Of a stretch of 64,000 nucleotides of DNA, positions 1 to 11,600 are shown one piece after another; position 1 is the stretch's first letter, and each line of letters opens with the position of its first letter. The notes under the pieces are model-generated. The model ran no database searches. It saw only the letters and a program-made list of their open reading frames with translations, and was not told where the DNA came from. A program made the position numbers and the translations under genes. Location: positions 7,765,992-7,829,991 of the forward strand of contig WMCF01000029.1 in the NCBI GenBank assembly GCA_009792885.1, given 5' to 3'. The DNA comes from Eremophila alpestris peregrina (Eukaryota > Chordata > Aves > Passeriformes > Alaudidae).

Positions 1-50
1 TAAAAGGAAAAAGTGTCTTCCTTTGGAATTCCACTTTTTTTTCCCCGCAG

Positions 51-335
51 CAGGATGAGAACGGCTGTTTTTCTGAATGTAAATTTCAGCCTTGATTTTT
101 TGCAAACTTTTAATTGATTTATTAGTTAAGTCATAACAAGTGTTTTCCCAACCAGAAATGCATTTATTTCACTGTACTTACAGAAATGCTACTGATGCTG
201 CCCAGCATTTCTTGAAAACCACTGCAAACCCACCAGAGACTGGCTGTACAACTTAAAAGTTGTATTTATTTAATGTACCTCAAAAGTGTTTTAACTATCG
301 TCAGTGTTTTAATAAAAAAGTATTTCTGGACTTTG
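51..335 (+). other. Possible terminal exon of a convergent plus-strand gene
   Basis: A long pyrimidine tract ends in ccccgcag at 50, a very good plus-strand 3' splice site. From 51 one frame reads QDENGCFSECKFQP and stops at 93-95; the next frame is also open to about 118. AATAAA follows at 311-316. In human, APBA2 and ENTREP2 (FAM189A1) are convergent neighbours with a short gap, so a plus-strand 3' end is expected near here. I do not recognise the peptide, so the identity is only inferred. Confidence 0.25.
311..316 (+). terminator. Plus-strand AATAAA, possible poly(A) signal
   Basis: AATAAA followed by a T-rich stretch (tttgccttttc) about 25 bases later. It would end the possible terminal exon starting at 51. 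It could also be a chance hexamer in AT-rich DNA. Confidence 0.25.
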
Positions 336-1348
336 CCTTTTCAACAACTGATTTGGATACAAACATAAAGGTGATTTATACACACATTCCAGTGTCTTTC
401 ATTCCAGACTAACTGATTTGTCCCATGAAAACTGCTCCCCCCTCCCAGTGCTGCCCTTTTAAACTCCAATACTGGCTGCAGTGTGGTTTATTCCTGCTTT
501 GTTCTGAATGTTCACAAGTTCAGTCCTGCACTGGTGTGAGTGACCAAGAACTGATGTTTAATCCTCTGCAGTGTGGGACCAAAAGATGCATTAGGGAAGA
601 AGACTGAAATTCTTCATTTCCAAAAAGCACCTGATAGGAAGTTAGAGGAATTTTTATCTAGCAGAGCCTTGAGTATTTTCAAAAAGAATTGTTACTCCAA
701 TTCATAGTTTTGACAATTTTATTACTAAAACATGTTATTGTGGTTCTGCTGCGTTTATGATTTATTTAACATTGATCTTTAAAAAAATATCAAAAAGTAA
801 ATATTGACACTGATTTCATTACCAGCATAAACACAGGTCTGCCAGCAACATCTTCCAGTGCAAGCTTCATCCTGGCTCTTTCAGAGGAAATTGGAAAGGC
901 CTTACACAGAAGGTTCTCATAAAGAACCTACCACAGGTTGTTGTTTCGGGGTTTTAGTTTTTTTGCAGCAGTGCTTGTCAGTAGCCTTAGTTTCCATTTG
1001 AGGTTTAATCATACACTGGTTTCATTTGTGTCACTCTGAGCTGGGCAGACATCCTGTGAAAAGGTCACAAAGGAATGTAGCTGAAGATGGGTAGTTTAAG
1101 TTTTACAGATTCATCCATTTTAATGTATTTTAATTATAGCATGCTTCTGTATTGATGTGAAGTTACAGTGACATCCAGTGGCAACAAGGTATGCTAATTG
1201 AAAGCTTCTACTCTCAAGATAATAGTAATACAGAAATTCCTAATTCAAGAGATATTTCCTTTTTAAAAAATAATCTGTGACCTTTGCAACTGCACTTAGA
1301 TGAAGAATTAAAGATCTTCTACTTGGAATTTTTTTACTATGTAAAGTT

Positions 1349-1396
1349 ACACAACAAACAAAATAAGCAAGCTTCCTTTCTTATTTCAGATTTATT
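1349..1396 (-). terminator. Poly(A) signal and GU-rich downstream element for APBA2
   Basis: The minus strand has AATAAA at 1391-1396. About 27 bases further on is attttgtttgttgtgt (1349-1364), a GU-rich element at the normal distance. Of the minus-strand AATAAA copies I checked (the 1931 one as well), this is the one with the best downstream element. Cleavage would fall near 1370-1378. Confidence 0.5.
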
Positions 1397-2553
1397 AGTG
1401 ATAGGTTAATTCTTTCCTAAGGTCAGTTGCATGCAACACACTACTCCTTGAAGTACAGTCATCTAAAGCTCTTTAGTTACTGCATGGTAAGGCTTCTTAA
1501 GTCACAGTGTATTTTCTTCAAGGCCTTGGCCAAAAGAAAAAAATTAGACAAAGTTACACCAATTAACATTTATCTCATAAGGAATACAACTTTACTACTA
1601 GGTTGTTTATCTACACACATTCTAATACTGCTGATGGTGCTAGGTTATTTGTCAAAACGATTTACATTCAGAACACATTGCCTTAGGAATAAGAATGCTT
1701 TATAAAAGACAGAAACAGGTAAGCATGGCTTTCCCATTTTGAGCTAATATGAACAAAAAGGTAATATGCAAAAATTAAAGAAAAAAAAACCCCAGCCCAA
1801 CACATACATTACACAACCTGTGCAATAAGTTATCCATGAAATAACTCTGTTAAATCATAAAAATCACAAGCATTAAAAATAAATATGTATCTAAATAAAT
1901 ATTTTGATTTTAATCTTGTGGCAATTATTCTTTATTTAGCATATGAAACACTTGTTACATGTTTATGTTCACACCTTGCCAAACAGGTTACACTTGTCAT
2001 AACAATACCAAGTACTACAGTGGTTTTCTTTACAGTAGAATCTAAAAGTTTGAACTGCACACATTCCTTTCCACTGAAATACCATTGATTCAGCACCAGT
2101 TTTAAAATTATGTAAAGTCATCAGTATTGGACCACTTTATGGGACTGGGATTTTTTTTTTTAACTTGAGGCAGCCAGAACTTTCTGCAATTGTTTCTCTG
2201 CCATTTCCTGCAGTCTCATTCATCAAATATTCACATTCACTGTGTTATCAAACAAGACAGACATACATCACTCCACATAAAGGTTACAAATAAATATGTT
2301 TTAAGTTCTATGAGAAAAGAGTTTAGAAGATGTTCAAAATACTTAAATGTTTACAAAGATTTTTGTCAGTGATTATTGTCCTTGACCATTCTTCTCAACA
2401 CTTTTTGTCAAAGAAATAGAAAGGAAGGAGAGAAAAGGCAGAGACACCTGTCTGTTCCTTGTTCTGGAGTCCTCAGGTCAGCTTCCAGCCTTTCATTCAT
2501 ACAAAATACAAAATTCTCTTCAGCTGTGACAGCTTCAGCTTGGATGGAAGATG
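1372..2553 (-). other. APBA2: APBA2 3'UTR (probable extent)
   Basis: Non-coding sequence following the stop codon, AT-rich, with no competing gene. Its end is inferred from the best poly(A) signal at 1391-1396, giving a UTR of about 1.18 kb. An earlier AATAAA exists on the minus strand at 1931-1936 and later ones at 761-766, 718-723, 265-270, 163-168 and 118-123, so shorter or longer forms are possible. Confidence 0.55.
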
Positions 2554-2625
2554 TTAGATGTACAGGGGAGTCTCTTGGCCTGTTAGAAGCCTGAACATGG
2601 CAGCTGGCATAGTCTTCATGTGAAT
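2554..2625 (-). CDS. APBA2: APBA2 exon 12, last coding part and stop codon
   Basis: 72 nt of coding sequence, residues 733-755 plus TAA at 2554-2556. Reads IHMKTMPAAMFRLLTGQETP then LYI. The final residues match the X11 family, where the tail inserts into PDZ1 and keeps the tandem closed; phosphorylation of the tail tyrosine is reported to open it (family knowledge). The acceptor ends cttaattaacag-like at 2626 onward (attaacag). The exon continues into the 3'UTR. Confidence 0.96.
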   Translation of the reverse strand: MHMKTMPAAMFRLLTGQETPLYI

Positions 2626-5600
2626 CTGTTAATTGATTAACACAGACATTAGTAGAGCTGGTTTAAAATAATCCTGAAGGCCCCAGGTGTCTCTCCCTGT
2701 GGTCAAAGTGTGGTTTTTGTCCTGGCCTCTATAGATTTGTTACTAGAGTTTCTAGTTCAAAGTTCTCTGGTTTTAAGATACTGGTTTGCTGTCTTTGCTT
2801 TTTTTGTTTGTGTGGTTTGGAGTTTTTTGTTTTGTTTTTTAAAAAATTATTTATTAATTACAATTACATGATGTGACATCATATAGTTTCAAAAGCCACA
2901 CAAACACTTTCTGTTGATACACCCTATTCCAATTACAGTAAAATTTACAGACATTAAATAAGAAGTAGCACAAACCTCTCGGAAAATTCATTCTGCTCTT
3001 CTGGTATTAAGGGAACTTTGATTTGTACTCTATCTTCCTTCTCTGTGGGAATGTAATTTCATATTTTCACCTAATTACAGTGGGGTCCTCTGAAGACAAA
3101 ACTTGGACTTTGCCACCTGATGTTTAAATGCCAATCAAGAGTTTGGTGGAACAGTTTCTCTCATGGCTGATGTATTTAAATTCCTTCCTCAAGGAGTACT
3201 GGGACTCCAGTCCCCAGTGCCAGAGGGATTTTACAGACTAACAGAGTCCAAGGCTCAGGTAATCAGGGCTCCACCAAAACTGTACTTAACAGCTCTGAGT
3301 ACCTGTTGGACAACACACATGAGGAAGGAAGGGAAACTTTACTAACTGATAATACAGACCCTCAGCAGCTGCCTTGCTATCTTCTCTTCATGCTGTAAAG
3401 AAAGGTTTCATGCTGTATTCCTATGTTAGGTGAGAAGTTACACAGCAAAGAAGGACCACAAAGGCATGGAGGGGCTGTTGGAATCTACAGCTTTGCTCCT
3501 GACAAAGTGCACATACTCTATTATGATTTGTCAAGTATCATTTTCCAGAAGGAAACCAGCTGTCTTTGATTTTTGTCAGAGGAACTAATGGGAGATCTGG
3601 CCAGAGTTCTATATTAGACTACCATTAAATTCAGGAGGCATTTTGAAAAACTGGGCAATCTTGCTTATTCATTACTGATCTCACTAGAAGTACTGGAGAG
3701 AGGTGTCTTAACTTATTCCCAAGGTAAGTTGGAAATTAGATTATTAAAATGTATCTTTATTAAAATTTGCATCTCTCAGACATAGTAATTTATTTCTATG
3801 GCAGGTGCTGTGGTGATAAGCCAAGAGACATTTTCACAGCAAACACACCTGAGTGATTTCTTCCTTTATTCACTTGATTTAATTCAGATAGTAGGTTGAA
3901 GGTACAGAATTATGCCAGGAGCTCTTAAAAATGAATGGAAAAATGCAGTGAATGTGCATCATTAATTGTTAAAAAAAAAAGTGCTTTTTGTATTAGTGCC
4001 AAACTCAGTTTACTGAATTGGTGGTTTTAATGCTGTCTTTTAATGGCAATGACTCTTTTCAACTGAAACACGCATTTTTTTTAAACTTTTTTTTACTTCC
4101 TTGATAAAGGCTTTGTTTCCTTACCTCTCCCACGGAATTAGACAATGCTTGCACTATCTTCTCATGGGCAGTAGCCACGACGCTCTGCCCGTTGATCTCG
4201 ATAATGCGGTGGCCCACTCTCACCCCTCCCCTCTCTGCTATTCCACCTCGCATCAAGCTGCAAATCTGCCAGGAGAAAGCAACGTGCAGTCAAGTTCAGA
4301 AATAGCATCATGCAGCACTTACTGGGATTTAATGTGGAATAATGAGTGGTGACACTGGGAGGACTCCAGAAGATGCTTGTAGAAAGTATTAATCAATGAG
4401 TTTTGAAATGTTGCTTTAGTGGTTTGTTACAGGGAGTTTTTGCCTGAGATTTCTGCCTATTATAATTTTCAGTCTCGAACTGGGAACATAAAAATACCTT
4501 TCACAGTGATACAAGTAGTAGCCATGCAAAAAATGGAGATGGGGAAAGAGAGTTTTATCCAGTCTTGGGACACAGCTTCCTGCAGAAGAGGAGAGGGCTC
4601 TGCTCTCCAGGGTCACAACTTCCCTCCACATTGTTCAGTGCTGCTGGCACAGGGAGCTCAGCATGAAGAAGGCAAGTTAGGCCACTCTTTAACTGGCAGC
4701 TAAGGTTCCAGTACAAAACTAGGCACAAGGTTTGAATGTTATCACCTCTACAACAGGGTAATAATTGTACAAGAAGAACTACATTCAGCAGACACAGTCC
4801 CAGCAGCCTTTGCTACCTGAAGTATTCAGAGGTTGCAGCATCCAGAGAGTCCAGGCAGAAGGAGAAATCTCAATCCAGTTGAGATTTGTGGGATTGTTAA
4901 TGTTTCCTCCTTAGCAACAGTATCTGTGCTGCAAGGGGATCTTCCCTGGCAGACCAGACTGCTGTGCATTAGAGAGAAATTGCTGGTCAATGATTTCAAA
5001 AGACTAAACCCACAAATCACACAGCGCAGATAATGCATAGCTCCAATCTCTGGAACTAAACACACTTGAGCAGGGTTGGGATTTACCTTTTGTTTACTGT
5101 GAAAAATCAGTTCTTGGAGGAAAAGAAAATGAGTGCTGGAACATCAGCTAATGCCTGTTTGTGCAGCTACTGTCAGTGGTTAGACTGATATGCCAAGAAT
5201 CATTATTTGCTGTGATCTGGTCATTAGCTCAGAGCTAAATACACATATGATAAGATGTGGCTTGTGCCCCAGTGAGTTTATTATCTAATTCAGAAGCACA
5301 GTATGTGGGGAGATGGCCAGTCTGGAATGTTTTCAAAAGTAAAACATTGTCTATGTTTGACTGGAATCTTTTCCTGTATGGCACTAGCAGCTTCCTTTAA
5401 ACTCCTCTCCACAAATAACAATGCTATAAAAAAAGAACTCCCTTCTCACTTGAAGTTCAGACTGTTTGATAGGAGGAGTAAGAGTATATTGTTAGTCTTT
5501 GTTTATAAAAGGCCTTTCTCAGCCTTCAGAAAGAAAACCAAAAACACCACATTCCTCCTGCAGTGAGATTTATCTTCCACCATGCTCTCTCCAGTGGCTG

Positions 5601-8600
5601 AGTGTTACCTCCTGTGGTCCTTAAAGTATTTCTGATGGGCTTCGATGGAAAAAAGCACTATCACTTCACAGAATTGTGCCTTGCATTCCAGTCACGTACA
5701 ATATATTGTTTTGCAGGTAGTCTACCTTCTAATCACAGAGCTCACAAGATAAGCTGTACCACACCGATCTCTTTTACAGAAAGCTTCTCAATTCAACTCA
5801 CTGTTGGAATAAGTTTGCTCTTTCCTGTTAGGGAGCAGTAATCAGAAAGGACAAAAAAGTAGCATGTACCAGAAGAAACCCTGTAAATATATTTTTCTTG
5901 GTGTAAAGGAAAATAGAGAGCTAGTACAGCTGAAATAAAAGCTTTTGGAGCAAATGGAAATTTGATCCCTCACTCCACCGGCATAAAGGAAAAGCTAATG
6001 GCTTGTATATCTATCCAGAGCCCTTTTCACAGTGCTGCTCTCAAAGCACTTTTAGCACTTTTAATACCATCAGTGAGTTTCTTTATTCTAACAGCCCCAG
6101 ACACAGAAAAGTGGTCTCTTCATTCAGGAATCCCTCTCCAGGGAAGGCAGGCAGCTTCCTTTTGTGAGCATTAAGTGTTTTAATGAGGTAGAAAGAGAAG
6201 CAGACAGAGGCTGAGTGGCTCTGCCCGGGCTCCCAGACCCTGCTAAGCCAGAGACTGAACACACAGAGAAAAAAATATTCTGAATTTACAGCACACATTT
6301 AGTGACTCCTGTATTTGCAAGGGCTGACTCAAAGCAGCCTTAGGAGTTTTGTCTCCAGCCAGTGGAGCTATGAGATCTGAAGCTGGTGAGTTTAAACTGA
6401 GCAGTATCTCTAAGTAAATACAATTTTATTCAGCCAGGACTCTTTAACCTGTTGTATTTGCTGAACATGGCAACAGCTATAATATTATTAGATAAAGCAA
6501 GACAGATCTGCTTCTTGTAAGCAAGAGTCTATATTCTATTGACTCTGTAAAGTGAAGGGAAAAAAAGGAAAAATAAAAAGGTGTAAACCACACTGGTTCA
6601 ATCCACTCAGCTGTGACAGGTTTGCAATGCCTTAGACAAGCTGCAGCACATCAGATGTGAAACTTCAGTAGCTCCACAATCAGTTTTATTGCAACTGTCC
6701 ATAGAGTAGCAAAGCATTAAGGAAAAAATAGTGCCAGATAAACTTCATTCTGTGTAAATGCCTTAATCATAACTTATTAAAACCAGAGTTCTCCTCATCT
6801 CATTTTGATATTACACTGTTGAATCCTTGTAAATGTTTTGCCAGTTTAAATGACAGTAAACAAAGGCAGGGAAGAAAGCCTAAAATGTTCTGTAAAGTTT
6901 TACTGTATTTTTAGATAGCTTGTGCTAGGCTAGGGACAGGGTAGATAAAGTTCTCAGAGAAAGTGAGATCTAGAATGGGAAGTGGTGGTTTATCAGCAGT
7001 AAAAACAAAACTGGTAATACACAGATTTTTTCATAATCTAGAAAAAAATAATGTGATACACAAGGACCAAATCTAGAAAACAATAATGGAAACAATAATA
7101 GAAAACAATAAAACATAAGGACCACTTGTATTTAAATAACAAAATTTTAAAAGAATTAGCATAATGACTTTCAGAAGGTGGCTGATCTCCCCATCACCCA
7201 ACATTCATACCTGTTAGTTTGTGTGCACAACATCCTATTTTTCAGCTGCAGCAGTGCAGTGTCTGCCCCTGCCCAACAGCCTGTGCAGGCAAAGCCAGCT
7301 CAGATGGTGCTTGTGTGTGGCCAGAAGCTGTTCTGTGTTCATGGGCTTTTCTCACTATAATGGCTGTGCATCCTGCACTGATGAGACAGGCAGGGTGAAA
7401 AGGAACCACTGCAAAGCTGCTGCCAGAGGATGCACAGAAATAAATCCCAGCTGCATGGGAGGTAAAGAGGTAATGGCCTACCAGAAAGAGACATTTAATT
7501 ATATCTGTTCTGACAAGCCATTTATTTCTTTGCTGTGCTAATGCTGAGCCAACAAAGAATAACAATATTACTTCTGAATCCTATCATAATTTGTAACAAT
7601 TGCTGGCAATTACAAAACTACTTTTAAAGAATACTCCAGAGAGATACATTTTGCAGTCATGTTTTCAAATGTTGAGAGAGTCTTTCAGAGGAAAGGATTT
7701 TGCAGGCCCAGAGGTTTGTCTCCATAGCAGCCTAACATCTGATCTTTTTGTTCACTGGCTTTCATATTCAAACAGACTTTTCATAAATGAAATGCACTGC
7801 AAGGCCTATTTTTTTTTTCCTTCTCTATATGAGAAGGATTTTTTTGCTGAATTTGGTGAACTTTATATTTGATGTCATTGGAATGTGGTTCATTTAACTG
7901 GAAGGAGTGATGATCTGCCAGTGTGGTGACAAATGGCCAGCAGATGGAAGGAGCACACTGTGACAGAAAATGAGCAGAGCCTGCAGAATTCACTAAACTG
8001 AGGCTCCAATCATGTAGAAAATGATTAGCAGAGACAAGATGACTAGATTGTCACACAGACTCCCTGTCCATGTGAGGGCATGGAATGCTCCTAACCTACC
8101 TCGGCCTGATTCTTTTTCCCAGCCCTGATCACCCCCCCACCAAAGCTGTGAATGGGCTCCTGAAAACTTGATAATCACACCACAGTGATGCTTACAGCTC
8201 CTTAAATGTATTCCCTTCTTTTGATCATAGCGCCAGTGGAACATACCAGATTTACAAAGGCGAGCAATTAGGAAAGACATCGGTGCCACAGACAGGGCAG
8301 CCTGTGTGAGATCAGGTGAAACCAGATCCTGGGGTAGGAATTACTTTAGAGTGCATCCAGCTGGAGCAGGGTGAGCAGCAGTGTCCTTTTTGTGTGTTCT
8401 TAGGTAGGAACATTTTAAACTTGGGTGGAGCAGTAACTGAGAGATGGCCAGGAGAGCTGCAAACCCACTCCTGAGCCCTCTGTTTGCTGAAGGGCAGGAA
8501 GGCCCATGGACCACATCCTTCAGTTACCTGCTGCTCTTGAAACTCTTCAAAGGGAGGCCAACAGAGATCTGGCAACTTCAAGGGATGCATTTCACAGCAC

Positions 8601-11600
8601 AGGGGACAGAGCCCACAGCCTTTGTGATGTGGTTTTCTGTGTGAGCAGCCTGATTATTTTTTTTCCTAGACTGGAGGAAGAGGAAATGGTGATGGTCCTG
8701 CACTACAGCCAGTCTCTAATGCTAGTGTCAGCCCCCAGAAAGGCCAGTGACTACCTGAGCTAGTTGTGTGGGGAGTTTGCTTTGGAAAGGTGTCAGAGAG
8801 CAACCTGGGAAGGAAGAACTGCAAGAGGAGGACCCTGAGCTGCCCGGGGTAAGTGTTCCCTGCCACATCTGTTCTCTTTGCTGCTGTTATTACAGGGAAG
8901 CTGCAGCACACAGAGAAGGGGTACCTGGGCCACAACCTACACAATTACTTTGTAATGAGAGGTTTAGTTTTTGTAAGAGTTTAGTTTTAATAAGAGGAGG
9001 TTACAATTATATTCCCTTGCCTACTACCATGTGATCCACATAAATTATGCACAGCAGAAGAAAAATTAAAAGTCTTAGTGAGTGTGTAATGAAATTTTAA
9101 AAGGAGAAACAGAATCAGGTCTAAGATTAAAGTGCTATAAGTGTAAAAACCTTTTTCAGCATAACTTTTCCTTGCAACTCTGGCACTAATGACAGTTTTA
9201 TGTGATCAGGCTATTGCACCAAATAATCTGGGCTATAAATCTTGTTGCTATATTATGTAGGAAAATCCCTCAAGAATTTCTCCCAGTGTCATCAATTTGC
9301 ATTATATTACTCAGACACTATAAGGTTTTAATACACAATAGAGAAAGTGAAGTCATGCAAGATTCTTTCAGTACTTCCATATGGTTTTTGAAAAAGAAAA
9401 CACAAAAATTAAAGAGAAAAACCCCAAAACAATTAAAGCAGACAGAAACTTACAATTCCATTCTGTACACTGAAGCCCAGCTGGTATTTTAAGTCTGGCC
9501 GTTTGATGAGGACAGTAGTGACAGGAGGACAGCTGACAATGTTCAGTTTGACTTGTGTCTGGTTCTTGAGGCCCTGTAAGAATATTCCAAAAGTCAGCAT
9601 TTCTGAAATGAATCTTACTGTGCCCTCATGTGTGATTTCCTAATTGTGAGAGTGTTAAGCAGCTGATCTGAGAAAGAACAGTGAGAGTTAACAAAAATTG
9701 GTTGTTAACTTAGAGATACATTTCTCTTATTTATTTCCCAGGATACTTGGCTCAACAAAACATTAAAATTTTGCCTTTAATTACTACGGAAATGTAAACA
9801 AATCTTTCAATAAAAACCAAAACTGATTACTGCTTGCCCTTTTCCAGCATCTGACTAATTAATCTCCTGCTTCTGCTGCTCTTGGTAAATCTGCACAGAC
9901 ATCAGATTTAGTCTCCATGACTAAAGAGAATGCATTCTGAGATTCCATCATGTCTGCAGATTCTTTATCTGCTCACTTGATCTGTCCTGCAGTCTGCCAG
10001 CCTCCATCCATTTTATCTGCACAGAGCCCAAAAATGCATAGGAGATTTTAATCCTCCTATTTGATTCTGGAGGCTGTGAGGAAACTTTGAAGACAGCTGA
10101 GTAACTTAATTTAGGCAAGTTTTACAGACCTGGGCTCATTTGTTTTAACCCAGTAACAAAACTGCAGTCATGTTCTCCAGCCCTAAATTTCTGTGCATTA
10201 TCACTCCTGAATCTCTAATTCTGCTTTTTGTTAATGACAGATTACTGGGTTTTTTTTGCAGCGATATGAAAAATTGTATCTGCTGGAAATCTGCAGGATC
10301 ACTTGTCAGAAGATTACACCTCTGTTGGCTTACAGTCTACAGCATAGAGTTGTAAGTTTGGGGTACCTTTATGATCCCTTGGCATGTTGCAAGAGGTAGA
10401 CCAACTAAACTGGTACCATTAATGGACATAATTTGGTCTCCAATGCTCAGTTTTCCTGACCGTGCTGCAGGGCCTCCATTCATCATGTTGGCCAGGATAA
10501 CGGTGGGTAGAATGGATCCCCATCCAGATTCCACAATCACCACCCCAAGAATTTCTCCCTTCTGTTTTTCTAGCTGGAGCTGCAATTAAAAAGGAAAGAC
10601 ATTTGTTTTGCTTTGATCTGTCTGACTTTGAACATGAGTACCTCACTTGTTCCTGAATAACATCTCCAAATCACAAACCAAATCCTCTTCTTTGCCATTA
10701 GGCAGTAGCATGACTTCAGACTTCAATGTTAACTGTGGGGCACACAGCTGTTTGTTTTCAGGGGCATCCTCGAACTGTTTGTTGAAGGTCATGGAAGTTT
10801 AATAAGAAAACAGTAACACATGGTTACCTCTGTAGGAAGTGGTGGAAGTGGATGCCAAGGGAATGAATGCTGAGGAGGTTTCTGTCCATGGAACCTGGCA
10901 GCCAGAGGGGGAGGCTCTAACATTTTGGGGCTAAGGCAGTGCCTGCAACCCAAGCATTGTTCAGCTCCTCTCCTGCCAGCACTGCTCAGGTTGTCTCGTG
11001 ATCTCAGGGCTTGGCTGTCCTTCTTTTCAGACAAGGATCTCTTAATGATTGTTAACATTATTGTGATTAATATTGTTAATTATTGAATACACTCATGCCT
11101 AGCATGTTCATGTAAGATCCCTGATGTAACATAAGTGATGCCTTCTCCTGAGCTGTCAGTGAGCACAGCACAGCTAATGCCTGTGAAGTGCAGCAAGAGT
11201 TTAAGCACAGAACATGCTCTTGAAGCAAATACAGGGAATTATTTTCTCTCAAATGCTGATGGCCAGCTGATTTCTGCTGAGGTTATCTATTGCAGAAAGC
11301 CACAACTCTGTCAGCTCGTTCTGTGTCAGTACTTAGGTGAAATCACCTTGTACTATGAGTAGCACAGAGCTCATCTAGCTCAGATGTAAATGTACTTTAT
11401 TACTGTTCTGATCAATGGAAACAGAAAGACCCTGAACATGAAAACAAGAAATCCTAATAACCTTTAAAGCTGGTTTTAGTACACAGGACTGATGAAGGAC
11501 ACATCTTGAAATTGTAACATCATCCTTATAAATAGCAAAAGCTATTTCTGAGAACTACATTACTCTGAAAAAAAAAAAAAAGGATCAATCTGAAATGAAA

